From the NCBI GenBank assembly GCA_016808115.1, contig JAEQBH010001513.1:806001-870000 (forward strand): DNA of 64,000 nucleotides. Reading direction: 5' to 3'. A model generated the notes under the pieces. That model saw only the letters and a program-made list of their open reading frames with translations, made no database searches and was not told the origin of the DNA. How positions within the stretch are numbered: the stretch's first letter is position 1; each line of letters begins with the position of its first letter. The position numbers and the translations under genes were made by a program. The stretch is from Tetrastigma voinierianum (lineage: Eukaryota; Streptophyta; Magnoliopsida; Vitales; Vitaceae). This document shows positions 1 through 10,813 of the stretch, one piece after another.

Positions 1-2340
1 CCGTCATGGGTCAGGGTCGCTCTTCTTCTTTGCGGTTAGTGACTCCTCGGTTGTTATCCGCACTATACGAGATTTGGAGATGCCTCCGGCCGTTCGTATA
101 TCCGAATCCATACTTGACTATTGAAGCTCTCCTCCCCTCTTATTCTTGAGCGCCTCCTCTTCCCGTTGGTAAGGGTAAAGAGAAAATAAACCTAATCGCA
201 TATCCTGGGGGGTCGAAGTATCTTACATCTGCCGTTCGACATGCTGTGAATGTGGGACCTAGTAAGGTCGATCCTTCGTATGGGAGTACCTTTGCTGATC
301 GTTATCGACCTCCCTCTTGTATCCAAGTATGGGTCCCCGATGTCTTAACCTTTTCTGCGACCTTCGTGCACAGGATGGTTTGTTTTTAGGTGTGTGATGG
401 CCTTAGCTTTCCTCTGCCTGCACATGAAAAGGTCTTGCAACATTCAACTTGTTGCCTCTGACTCGCTCAGCGGTTGGGCATTTGGTGGGGTTATTGGCTT
501 TCTTTAGGGATAAAGGGCTCGGCATCCCTAGCTTGGCCTTGTTTCTTCATCTTTTTTAAGCCCAAAGCGAGACCGAGGCTTTCTTTATTTTTCCCGGGCG
601 TTAGGGGCTCCTGCGGTGATCTACGATCTTCCATCTTACGCATAGGTCATGGAAGGGCGCTATTTCTTAGTTAGCGGTTTCAATTGGGAATACAATCGCC
701 ACGACAGATGACACCACAGGTGTTCCCACGGCCCGAGGCGTTCTGAATAAAATTCGTAGTATTTATGCACATTTTGGTATAACTTATCTGAAGGTGGTCG
801 AATGTTTCTGATTTTGTACTATCTGTCTGTTTCCCAGAGGCTCGTCTTGAACTTAGCGTTGAAAATAATGTCATAGCCTTAGCGTTGGCGGGATATCCTG
901 CTCGTCCTTACGCATAATTGGCCGTCGGACTACGGGTCCATCAATCCCGAGGTCTTCCAGTTCCTGTTTGAGTCTTTGCACTCTTTCATCTGTATAGTCC
1001 TCTCTGGCCAGGGCTTGCTGGCGCTCCTACCCAGGAGAGATTTTGGCTCGTTGGGGCGCGTGCCAGGCCGGGTGTGAAAAGGAAAAAACCGGAGAGGCTC
1101 AGACTGAGGGGCGGCGGTTTTGACCAAAGTTCGAGGCTGAGCGCCTCCCGGTGTTCGAGAGCCCCGGAGCGGCGTCGATCTCTTTGGCGAGGCTCGCGTG
1201 ATTTTGGGGGTCCCCAATTTCCCTAAGCCTGATGGAAGGGCTAAAGACCCTTTTAGTGCGGCCGCCGAGCAATCATTGGTAGTTGCCACCTGGCAAGTCA
1301 CGGAATCCTCTTTTGGAAGAGATCAAATCGCCTCCTCGGAAGGCGACGAGAGGCGAAGAGAAGCAGAAGCAAAAGTTGGTAGCCCGGACTCTTGCTTTCT
1401 AACACCGAACTTTCATGACAGTCTGTCTCCATATCCTCAGGACTCAGGCTTAGTCGAAGCGATCTTGTTGACCAGGCTTTGGCTTTATCCCTTCAGGGGG
1501 TTGCCTCGGTAAGTCTATTATTGTGCTTGCTTCCGCGTCTCGGTGTTGAGGCGTTATCTTCATGTTTGATATCTGGTGGTCAACTCATCACGAGAAAGGC
1601 CTAGCGAAGGTAAACTAAACGAGAAGCACGTGGAAATTGCCCGAATTTTTTTAAAGCGAAGGTGGCCTTTCTCGCCAGAAAAACAGAGCTGCGGGAGAGA
1701 CGGCGCGACGCATATGTTGAAGAAGTGGAAGGCGACTTAAGTCAAATTTATAAGCTATCGCCGTCATTTCGTGCTGGTGAAAGTAGGAAAACGAGGTCGA
1801 AGTAACTTTGGTGATGGCGTGCCGGGGAGGTTCGAGAAGTGGTCCAGGCTTCACAAAGTGATTTGAGTGAGGCTCGGGAGGAGCTGAAGTCTGTCGAGAG
1901 TGAGCTTCTTGTGGTTAGGGAGGAGCTCATTACCTCCCGGGGTGAGTTGCGGGATCTTCAAGCGGAATTACGTGCAGTTAACGGTGATCTGAATGATAGC
2001 AGCGCCTTCGAGCGGCTCGTCAGCGAGCCGGTCTGGCGTTACTGAGGCCGCTGTGTGGGAATCTTGAAGCCGCGGAAATTTGGCGGGCGGTGAGCAGGAA
2101 TATCGCGATTACGCGGATCGCCATCAACGAGTTAGTTTAGGTTGCTCGGAGGGATGAGGTGTGGGCGGTGAGGGGACCGGGCCCGAGTGCTTTCCGTGGG
2201 CCTGGGTGGCTCGCCTTTCAACGGAAAGCTGTTGACGCATACTCAGATCTGGACTTTAATTTTGATCTCCCAAGTGACGAAGAGGCAGAGGAATCTTTTT
2301 CTACGAACTATTCTCGAGGCACGGTACTCCGTAGTGGCCA
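1..2340 (+). pseudogene. Tat additional ORF (antisense to gag-pol), PF04195-like, decayed
   Basis: This lies on the plus strand, opposite to the element's gag-pol. Around 400-620 two alternating frames give a block like the plant putative gypsy-type transposon domain (PF04195): an F-P-L start, a leucine-rich middle, a P-S-L-A-L-F-L-H-L-F segment and a final F-F-x-F-P-G. At 1839-2045 an open stretch of 68 codons is a strong coiled coil, with heptads of L/V against E/S/R (for example EELKSVESELLVVREEL). At about 2240-2310 the frame ends in an acidic tail rich in D and E. Tat elements often carry such a third ORF, antisense, between integrase and 3' LTR; its function is unknown. Frameshifts and stops make this copy a pseudogene. 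The N-terminus may lie left of the window. Confidence 0.7.
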
Positions 2341-2689
2341 ATTCCTCTTCGTCGTCGGATTTCCTTCTGCGGCCGTCGGCCTTCTATGCTTATGTTTGCA
2401 CGACACGACTTTATTCGTTTGTCTATATATCGTTTTCTTTGAGTCGGGGCCAAGGGCGAGACATGTAACCCTTCGAAACATATTTACATATAAATATACT
2501 CTTGTATATATCTGCCCTGCTGTATATATATATCATCCGCGTTTTCATTGTAGCGTCGTCGCTTTTCTCCATGATTTGTATGGCCCGGATTGAGGATCAG
2601 AGTGAGATGAATAGGCTCGTTAGATTCAGTCGCAATGGCCTCGTAAGAGCTGGCCTGACTTGATTTAGTTAATCTATTGGAAAGGATTC
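2341..2689. other. Spacer between the antisense ORF and the tandem array
   Basis: Non-coding stretch of the Tat 3' region with no protein match I can recognise. It contains an alternating TA-rich patch near 2485-2540 (several tatata runs), which could be read as the 3' flank of the antisense ORF. Nothing else stands out. Confidence 0.4.
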
Positions 2690-4268
2690 GTCAATGTCGA
2701 CTGTTGAATAAGAGGTCGTCCATGCGAATAAGAGCTCGTCCATGTTGAGTGATGGGAAGAGCTCGTCCGAACGAATAATGGAGTGGGGCTCGTCCATGCT
2801 GAGTGATGGGATGAGCTCGTCCGAATGAGTTGTAAGGTGGAGCTCTTCCCTGCGGAGTGATGGGAAGAACTCGTCAGAACGAATTGTAAAGTGGAGCTCG
2901 TCCATGCTGAGTGATGGGAAGAGCTCGTTAGGTTGAACAGTAAAGTAGAGGCGCTCGTCCATCTTTGGTGATGGGACGAGGCCGTCGAGGAGTGAATAGT
3001 TGACGGGGAGCTCGTGTGTTGAGTAATGGAAGGCTCGTTAGTAGATTATAAAGTACTAGAGCTTCCGTCCATCTTGAGTGATGGGAAGAGCTCGTCCGAA
3101 CGAATAATGGAGTGGGGCTCGTCCATGTTGAGTAATGGGAAGAGCTCGTTAGGAGGAATTGTTGAGTAGGAGCTCGTCCATGTTGAGTAATGGGATGAGC
3201 TCGTCAGAATGAATGGTAAAGCAGAGCTCGTCCATGTTGAGCGATGGGATGAGCTCGTCACAATGAACAGTAAAGTAAAGCTCGTCCATGTTGAGTGATG
3301 GGGCAGGCGAAAGTCGGGGTGAATGTCGTTGAGGGCGGGGCTCGTCCATGTTGGAGTAATGGGAAGGAGGCTCGTCAGGAGGAATAGTTGAGTAGGAGCT
3401 CGTCCATGTTGGGTGATGGGAAGGAGAAGCCGTCAGAGTGAGTTGTAAGGTGGAGCTCGTCCTGTGAGGTGATTGGAAGAGCTCGTCGGGCGGGGTAAAA
3501 AGTGAGGCTCGTCCATGCGGGTGATGAGGAGGGAAGAGGCTCGTCGGGTTGAACGATGCGTGAAGGCTCGTCCATCTTTGGTGTTTGGGAAGGCTCGTCG
3601 AGGACAAACGATGAAGTAGGCTCGTCCATGCTGAGTGATGGGGACGACTCGTCGGAGTAGTCGTTGAGCGGGGGCTCGTCCGTGTTGAGTGTGGAAGAGC
3701 TCTTCGGGAGGAGATAGTTGAGGCGAATTCGTCCATGTTGAGTGATGGGAAGAGCTTCATCCGAGTGAGTTGTAAGGTGGAGCTCGTCCCTGCTAAGTGA
3801 TGGGAAGAGCTCGTCGAGTGAGTGTAAAGTAGAGCTCGTCCATCTTTGGAGTGATGGAGAAGAATGACCGGTTCAGACGATGGTACAGAGGCTCGTCCCA
3901 TCTGTGGGTGATGGGACCGAGGCCCGTCGAGTGAATCGTTGAGCAGGAGCTCGTCCATGTTGAGTAATGGGAAGAGCTCGTCAGGAGGAATAGTTGGGCA
4001 GGAGCTCGTCCATGTTGAGTGATGGGAAGGCTTGTAAAGTGAGTTATGAGTGGAGCTCGTCCTGGCGAGGTAATGGGAAGGCTCGTCCATGTTTGAGTGA
4101 TGGGAAGAGCTCGTGCGGGTTGAGCGGTAAAGTAGAGCTGTCCATGTGAGTGATGGGACGAGCGAGTCGATTGAATCGTTGAGCGGAGCTCGTCCATGTT
4201 GAGTAATGGGAAGGCTCGTCGGGAGGAATGGTGGTGGGGCTCATCCGTGTTGAGTGATGGGAAGGCTC
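2690..4268. repeat. Tandem array, about 54-bp unit built of two 27-bp halves
   Basis: The motif gctcgtccatgttgagtgat and its variants recur for almost 1.6 kb. Measured between matching gtcca words, spacings are 55, 54 and 54 bp (3121, 3176, 3230, 3284). Each unit has two related halves of about 27 bp: one is gctcgtccatgttgagtgat plus ggaaga, the other gctcgtc, gaatg and taaagtaga. Copies differ by point changes and indels, more so in 3300-3900. The array sits in the 3' region of the Tat element, where this lineage is known to carry hypervariable tandem repeats that can seed satellites. Because 54 is divisible by three, the minus strand stays open for long stretches and gives 9-residue periodic peptides (x-D-E-L). 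I treat this as a by-product, not a gene. Confidence 0.93.
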
Positions 4269-4790
4269 GTCCCGGAGTGGAGCAGCGTGGCTCAGGGCGC
4301 CCCTAAGGCCGGTGGCGGCCTTCGCTGGTGGCTGACTGCGAGGGCGGCGTGGCTGTGCGGGTGGGGCTCGTCAAAGTGGCGCGGCGTGGCTCAGGGCACT
4401 AAGGCCCAAAGTGGCGATGTCTTTGAGGGCGGCGACTCTGACGGCGTGGCACAGTGCGGTGGGAGGCTCGTCAAGTAGACGTGTCGGGCGCTAAGGTCGA
4501 GTGGCGATGTGGCTGTGGCTGACTCCACGAGCAGTGGCTGCGGATGGGAGCTCGTCGGGTGAGCAGCGTGGGCAGGGCGCTAGGCCCAGAAGTGGCGTGT
4601 GGCTGGTGGTCGGCTCCTGAGGGCGGCGTGGCTGTCTGAGATGGGAGCTCGTCCAAAGTGAAGCGGCTGATGGCTCGGCGCTAAGGTCGAGTGGCGATCT
4701 TGGCTGTTTGGCCTAACTCTGACGGCGTGGCTGTCTTGTGGCGGAATGGGAGCTCGTCGAAGTGGGCGGCGTAGCTCCGGGCGTTTGTGT
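4265..4790. repeat. Second tandem array, about 97-bp unit
   Basis: Copies are marked by ggctcgtc or gggagctcgtc words near 4264, 4363, 4461, 4545, 4643 and 4748, a spacing of roughly 84-105 bp. Between them lie shared blocks such as ggcggcgtggct, ctaaggcccaaagtggcgat and gtggctgactc. Five to six degenerate copies are present. The array directly abuts the 54-bp array and shares the same GAGCTCGTC core, so both may have grown from one seed. It is more G+C rich than the neighbouring array and contains many small indels. Confidence 0.85.
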
Positions 4791-5539
4791 GGTAGTTGAA
4801 GAGTTTGATATGTTGAAACGCTTCGTGTTGCTAGTTAATTGTCAATTCTTGGAAAGAGGCGAGTGTCTTTAATGCGGATTTATGGAGAATTTGAATCGAT
4901 TGCACGAACTTTTGAATACTCGATCTCATATAAATACGCCCGGTTTTTCCTTCTTTGCGGGCTTGTTTAACTGTATGATGCTGGCGGAATCTGCGTCTGA
5001 GCCAAGAATTCGAGTTTGATCATCGTTCTTTGGAGATTCTTACGAGAAGATCACGGGTGTATTCCATTGTTCTTACGCATGTGGGGTTGTGTTTTTCCTA
5101 GTCTCCCTTTATGGGAGTCATGTTATTCCACAGCTCGGGTCTTGGGAATGCATCCCGGAGGGTGGCGCATCTTTTCGTGTTTGCTCTCTCCAGGCTGCAT
5201 TTTTGTTTTTTTTTTTTTTGGGGGGCGCTCGTATTGGATATTACTCAAGATGTCGAGAGACCCGAGTGATTATAGTGAATGTAATTCATTGAAATAAAGA
5301 CACTTTGCTTTTATATCGATGTATCTTCTTATTTGCCTTTTACGTATCTTACATATATGAAGCTACTTGAGATGTCTAACCATTAGTCCAATGAATGTTC
5401 TGCTCCTGTCACATGAGATCCGATAAGGCATTATTTAACATTACACCACGATGCTTATTGGTAAAAACGCTTACGCAGATGTTCGACCCATTCCTACATA
5501 TGTGTAGGAATTTTTCCTTTTTCTGTTTGAGTTCATAAT
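4791..5539. other. Tat 3' spacer between integrase end and arrays
   Basis: No protein match recognised. It holds a plus-strand TATA-like word (catataaatacg, near 4927) and a run of T at about 5206-5219 followed by G. On the minus strand this is the segment just downstream of the integrase C-terminus. The open stretch 5016-5297 on the plus strand has no recognisable domain and is probably chance. Confidence 0.4.
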
Positions 5540-6660
5540 TACTGGTGGCGACTCGGGATATGATGTATGGGCCTTCGAGTTGGGACTGGTTTCCGTGTCT
5601 TGGGATTATTCCTTCTTGGCGGGGCTACAACTTTAAGACTGAGTCGCTGTGTAGCTCTGGGGTTGACCTTTTGATTGTAATCACCTACATTTGTTTTCCT
5701 TTGATACTCCTCAGTCTGACTTTGAACACTGCTAAGTTTTTTCATCTAGGGCTCTAAGTTTAGACGAAGAGGCCTGCGTCATTATGCTCTTACGATGCTA
5801 ACTCGACTCTTTGAGACTTTTATTCGATCTCAACGGGGGCTCTTTGTAGAGTGCGAAAGAAAGTGAGACAAATGGGGTTTCAGGGTTCTTGATACGTGTA
5901 GATCACCAATGGCCCATAGTACCTGGGGTATTCTCACGAACTCCTTTAAGATCTTCTAATTTGGTCTTCAAAGGCGGCTTTGAGGGTTCTGATCGTGACT
6001 TCGGCCTGTCCATTCGATTGCGGATGTCTTAGGGACAGTAATAATTTTTAATTCGAGAGCTCGGCACAAAATTATAGTTGTGTGGCCAGAGCTGCTTCCA
6101 GTTGTCGATACCGGGGCTGGGATTGCCAACCTCTCGTATGATGTCGCCACACGAGTGTATTTTTGCTCTGCTGAAATTTGTGGCTAAGGTTGGAAACCTG
6201 CCCTTGGTGAAGTAATCCTCTGTGATTATGAATTTGCATTAATCCGCTACCGATAAAATGGGGTCCAGTGTCTGAGCCCATTTGTTGGAAAGGCCGGGGA
6301 CTTGTGATTAGTGTTAAAGGCTCGGCGGGGAGGCGTGAGATTTTGGCGTGCTCTGGCGGATCTTTGTGACCCCTCTTGGCCCAGATCGGTCGCATCCTTG
6401 AGTGTGATTGTGGGTGGCATCTCTCTTGCCGCTAAAAACTTTTCTGCTAATGCGGGCTCAGGTATGGAGTTTCCGCGTACACCCTGGTGTACCTCTACGG
6501 CACGTGCTTGATGTCCTCCTGCGATCATAAGAAGGGAGTGAAAATCTCGCTTGTGAGACTTCCTTTATGATTAGTGAACTGGTGACCTCGCCCTTATTTT
6601 GTTTGCTTCTTTTGCGGTCGTCGGGTGAGGTACAGTCTTACATATATAGTTCAATTGGAG
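5540..6660 (-). pseudogene. Tat integrase, frameshifted
   Basis: Integrase inserts the cDNA into host DNA. Reading right to left, the RNase H to integrase linker appears at about 6560-6660 (P-I, then S-P-D-D-R). The zinc-binding N-terminal part follows at about 6400-6500, with ALAEKFLAAR and KDATDL blocks and a broken CxxC region. The start of the catalytic core follows (SPRPFQQMGSD near 6290, where the family has SPWPFQQWGLD). At 5540-5745 lies the C-terminal part with DYNQKVNPRA, then in another frame NQSQLEGPYIIS, the usual K-W-E-G-P-Y block. At least five frame changes separate these pieces and much of the DDE core cannot be followed. The integrase call rests on ordered family blocks; activity is excluded. 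Confidence 0.75.
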
Positions 6661-6892
6661 GATCTGACGTCCAGCTCGAGCAGGTTTCTATCGGAGCCCA
6701 GTTGTCGTAACGCAAGGATTCTGACCAGGAGGGGTTCATGATATTCAAGCGGTAGAGCTGTAGGGTCTTCTTATTGAAATTTAGTGGCTAACCGCGAGGC
6801 GTACGCTCGGGAATTCTCTGCTCTGAGGACATGTTTGACCTGAACCAACACAAATTTCTTTAATGAATCAGCGGACCTTTTGAATTATAGAA

Positions 6893-7160
6893 TCATCGTT
6901 TCACTTTTGGCTTCATAGGTCTCTTAATTTGTCGACCACAGGTTAAGTCTTTGTATACCTCTAGCGGTGAGCCACCTCTAATGGATAGGCGAGTTGAGGC
7001 ACACTTTATCACGGCCTCATGCTCGGCCTGGGTGTTGAAGCATGGAACCCAAAATGCATGAGTGCATGTTCCAATGTCTATCCCCTTACAGTAGTGAGTT
7101 TGGGAATTAGGCCCGCCGCTTCCTTGCGCATTTTGAGGCTCCATCTGACTTCCCAAATTG
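6893..7160 (-). pseudogene. Tat RNase H fragment
   Basis: An 87-codon open stretch carries the ordered blocks of a Tat RNase H: NAQGSG near the start (family: D-G-A-S-N-A-Q-G-S-G), then G-I-D-I, then NTQAEHEAVI (family: A-x-N-N-E-A-E-Y-E-A-L-I), then SPLEVYKD where the family has S-x-x-V-Y-S-D-S-Q. This domain degrades the RNA strand during reverse transcription. The first catalytic aspartate region is not intact (Q-M-E-P in place of V-D-G-A). It lies between RT on the right and integrase on the left, as expected. Confidence 0.75.
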
Positions 7161-7299
7161 GGGTGCGGTGTAATCCTTTAAATCGTCGATGATCTGAGCA
7201 AAGTTAAATCGAGAGCAATTCCCATGGCTGAAGTCGAATTGGACCCTGTGCTTTTATTGCTGTTTTTGGCTTGTATCTGTTGTCGAATTGGCTTAGCTT

Positions 7300-8560
7300 T
7301 ATGGCCCACTTCATCAGTCTCAGGCTCCGGTTTGTTGCAATACTTGCCGTAGGATATTACAGCATGGGACTTCTATGAGGTCTTGAGCACAGGAAATAGG
7401 AGACGAGGCTTAGAACGCAGTTTACCGGTAGTATTAACACTGCGATGGGTACCTCTCTCCGCTCCTCACCAGGCTGACTATAATAGTAGGTAGGTCAACA
7501 TGCTCGTTCTTTGTCTGCGATAAATCTTGCGCTCGTCGAGTGGAGATACGACAGAAGTGCAGTGAGGTTCTCCCTCGACAGGACTTAAATGGTGAGAGAG
7601 GGAACTGGTCGTTTTAATGTAATGCAAATCTTCTTCCGCACTTCACATCCCATTGGAGGCCTTCTTGAGAACTTTGAAGGTGACATATCCTCGCCACGGA
7701 TTCGTCGGCAGAGGCCGCGATCGCTACTGTCGGTCGTTGAGGACTTATTTATTCCGAGTAAAGCAGCGAGCGTATTACGACACGACCTTTATTTTGTCTG
7801 GGTTTGCCTCAATTTCACGTGGTTTGACTATGAAGCCTAGAGAGATTTCAGTGACACGCCGAGAGAGGCTGTGTTGAAAGACTGGATTCGGCTTCATGTT
7901 GTAATTCCTTAGGATGCCCCGAGAGGTGAAGGACGTGAGGTCAGTCGTAGTAGATTCTTACGCATGTCTGCCCACGTATACCTCCATACTGAGCCCATCC
8001 GCTTCGGAACATCCGGCTTACTAGCCTCCCAGTCGCCCTCCCGCATTCTTGAGCCCGACCTATGATCACTCGATACAAAGAAGTTCCCCTCGAGTCGCGG
8101 ATGAAAGAGGCCTTTTCCCGTCATCCGGTCCATGCTAACTGGACAGTCGGAAAAATGCATCCATAAAATCGAAGTTCAGGGTCTGTGAGGTGGCGTCCTA
8201 CTCTATGAGGTCGATCCTTGGCAAAAGAAAGTTGTCCTTCGGGCATGCCTTGTTTATATCGCTAGTCGATATTACGCCGCCACTGCCATTTGCTTTTCAC
8301 GAGGACAACATTGGCCAACCACGGCATATTCTACCTCCCCGATTGCTCCCGCTGGAGAAGCTTACCGATTTCTCGATGGCTTTCGCTCCTGGGCCGCGGA
8401 AGCCCCGCTTTTGTTTGACCGGCTCATGGACGGGTTGCGTTCAATCGTGGAGTGATTATCGTAGGATCGATTCCTCCCATGTCCACCTGTTTCCATGCGA
8501 AAATGTTTCCGTTCTGTCTTAAAAATTGAATGAGGAGGTTTTTGAGGTCTCCCGTTAGTC
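7300..8560 (-). pseudogene. Tat reverse transcriptase, frameshifted
   Basis: In pieces on the minus strand I read a block near 8440-8510 (F-A-W-K-Q-V-D-M-G-G-I-D-P, where the family has F-A-W-x-x-x-D-M-x-G-I-D-P) and, near 8210-8260, DINKACPKDNF followed by LPRID and V-D-A-T, the standard palm-domain entry of Tat RTs. Then comes F-M-D-A near 8165, and near 8010-8050 an L-K-N-A block. The catalytic YVDD region cannot be read because of indels near 7900-7980. Frame breaks are dense, so this is a pseudogene or poorly assembled sequence. Confidence 0.7.
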
Positions 8561-8579
8561 TAGAGCCGATATAGGCGAG

Positions 8580-9060
8580 ATGTTCCGGGTCGCCATCCAG
8601 TGATACTGGTTCTAGTTCCTCCGAGGGTTCTGCCTGAGTATCTCGTCAAGGCATGTCAAGCCTGGTTTACACTCACGCTGTCGAACCCCTTGCTCATGGA
8701 GGCCGTGGTAGCACTCCCTCGCCACCGATCTCTCGACCATTCCTACACCATGTATGGTCAGAAATTTGATTATCATGTGATACAGAGGGACTGCCATCAA
8801 GGCTGAGGGAGGGCCTCCGCATAACATGTTATAGCCGATCGGCGTTTATACTAGAACCCCGCCGCCGCGTCGCCTGCAAGGGGCTCTCCTGTGTGGTTGG
8901 GCACCACTTGAATCGGTTCAATGGTAATACTTTCTCTCCCGAAACTGATGCAGGTTGGGACGGTCTAGCTTTTCTCTCTCCCACGCCCATTTCGTCATGG
9001 CCGAGGCGAAAATAATGTCACCAACTCCCGTTATCAATTAAACCATGGATCAGCCGTGTT
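8580..9060 (-). pseudogene. Tat protease C-terminal part and protease-RT linker
   Basis: A 71-codon stretch at 8612-8827 contains ALMAVPLYHMIIKF, then HGVGMV, then VARECYH. This is the invariant joint between protease and RT in Tat elements (S-T-Y-H-x-K-I-K-F-P-T, G-V-G-x-V-R-G-D-Q, A-R-E-C-Y). Just upstream (8828-8900) a slipped frame gives TPIGYNML, corresponding to the A-Y-N-A-I-L-G-R-P end of the aspartic protease. The active-site D-x-G is not readable. Confidence 0.65.
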
Positions 9061-9389
9061 GGCCACGACCGCGCGAATCCACCAATGGGTCAGCCATGGG
9101 ATACCGCATCCCTCCGTGTCCGAGTAAGAGAATGCGGATGGTAAAGGTCGAGTCGCGGCCGCTTAGTTATCGCCAGATTTCCGTCGCCGATCCGATGCTA
9201 CGCAGTAGGCCTTCCGAAATAACTAGATTCTCCTCCCGCGAATCCTCCCGAGATCACGTGATTTCCAAGGGGTTATCGATGCCGAAGGTCATTGGTCCGA
9301 GGTGGCCGTTGTTTAGCTCGGCCCGGTTCGCTCGACCGACTTCGCCTAATTCGGCTTCGTTCCCTGGAGATATGAAACGCCTGAGATAT

Positions 9390-10748
9390 CCGCTACCAGA
9401 CATATTCTATCTCTTTCAGCTTAGATGCAATTGTCCGTGGCGAGCGTCCGTAATCCCTTATGGAACTCGCAATATTTGAGTCGCCCTCGCGCGATCTCAT
9501 TTCATCCGAAGCCGTCATCTCAGAACCGCCGCTTGACCTCATGTGACCCGTGACACCGAGGCCGTTAGGGTGTGAAGTGGCCGAGGCGAGTAGCCGCCGC
9601 CCTCGATTGTGGTAGGCCCACGGCCCCCGAGATTTCTCTCCCTGGGATCGTTTCATCTTTTTCGGGGGATTGGTCTCGATCGCTTCGCTTTGTGACTTCG
9701 CCCTCGCCGTCATTCGCTGCACTTTTTTCTTTACGGGTGGAAGAACTCTTCTTTGATATTGGGGCCTCTCGCCGCTTATGTATTTCTCGCTTACAAAGAC
9801 TTCCGCCATGCTTACTTCATGTTCTTCGAGATGAAAATATAAAGTCTTTCGATTGTAAATTCTAACCCCGCAGAATGCACGCCAGATGGCGAACTTCACG
9901 GCAGCGTCACTGTGGACTCGCCATGGAACCTTCGCACGTATGATTTAAACTTTCCCGAGCCCCGCTTGACACTAAATGTGATGGTAACTCGGGCCAGACG
10001 TTTCCGGGTTCATGAAGTGAGACAACGCAATGGATAGTTCCCCAACACGATATGGACGGCGGGGAATTTATCAACCGTGCCAAGGCCGGCCCTTTTAGCG
10101 AAGGGCGACGCCCCGCACGCATTGCAGGTCTTGATACCCATGTAGCTCCATCTGATTTTTGTAGGTATTGAGGTGAAAGACGGGATCCTTGACTCTATCG
10201 AACGTTTCTATTTACGGCATTCTAAACTTCGGTGGAAGGGGGAAGTGTAGCACCCTACCGTGAAGGAGATTCAAACACACCAAGGTGACCATAAGGTCCT
10301 GACGCGTCCCTTAACTCGCTCCTCTCACATACGAGCCCCGTTGAAGACTTCGACCCCCGCTCCCATGTCCGCTTCTATCCCCGGCCGAGGTGATGCAAGG
10401 TTTCGCTCGCGACGTGCCCCTAGCATTGCTCGCTTCCCTCCGTCAGGCTAGTCAAACCGCGGCCTCCGGACCGACCGGACTCGCTTCAACTTCGAATTTC
10501 TGAGTATGTCAGATCGAAGTTGTTCCGTGGGAGGAATATTATGACCTTCCGACCATTGTACTTCCCTTGGGTGCTGTAACCGTGTTGTTCCACTCCTCTA
10601 ATAGCGCCGACGACGAGGCGAAGTGCTTCCACTTCGCTTTGTCGTTTCGCACCGCCTGCCGTTCCGGCTCCACGCCTATATCGCCTGGTGGATCCTGCAT
10701 CCTTGGCGGATTAATGTTACCCTTGCTCGTGTTTCTTGTTGATACCAT
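9390..10748 (-). pseudogene. Tat gag, decayed
   Basis: The likely start is the ATG at 10746-10748, which opens MVSTRNTSKGNINPP, a typical start of plant gypsy gag proteins. It is followed by a hydrophilic, proline- and charge-rich N-terminus. The downstream part (9393-9899) is an open but degenerate stretch rich in K, R, S and E; its start (KFAIW, then YFHLEEHEVSM) may correspond to the C-x-x-H-x-x-H-G-H nucleic-acid binding zone of gag, but cysteines are missing. Gag forms the particle and packages RNA. The position right after the PBS supports the call. Confidence 0.55.
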
Positions 10749-10795
10749 CAGTAACTCGTAGATCACGATATTTGTAGCTGAACCGGCTGCTCCTA

Positions 10796-10813
10796 CGCAC
10801 CCGCGCCAATCGA
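10796..10813 (-). other. Putative primer binding site of the Tat element
   Basis: On the minus strand the LTR end AAGCATCA is followed after a few bases by attggcgcgggtgcgt, which resembles the TTGGCGCCG-type PBS of Tat elements but is not a clean match. Its place between LTR and gag is correct. Confidence 0.45.

Noticed and set aside
1198..1512. 104-codon plus-strand ORF as a separate gene
   Set aside because: Falls in the decayed antisense additional ORF; no independent domain.
2159..2593. Second half of the 144-codon ORF as a membrane protein
   Set aside because: The hydrophobic tail appears after the acidic end of the antisense ORF, in T-rich spacer; probably read-through.
3149..4090. 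313-codon open frame as a real protein gene
   Set aside because: It lies wholly in the 54-bp tandem array; the peptide is a translated repeat with no domain. Kept only as an observation.
2690..4268. CRISPR-like array
   Set aside because: Units are contiguous 27/54-bp repeats without unique spacers, in a plant retrotransposon 3' region.
4922..4936. Promoter for a plus-strand gene at 5016-5297
   Set aside because: TATA-like word only, with no recognisable product downstream.
9045..9479. 144-codon plus-strand ORF
   Set aside because: Antisense shadow of the Tat gag/protease region; no domain.
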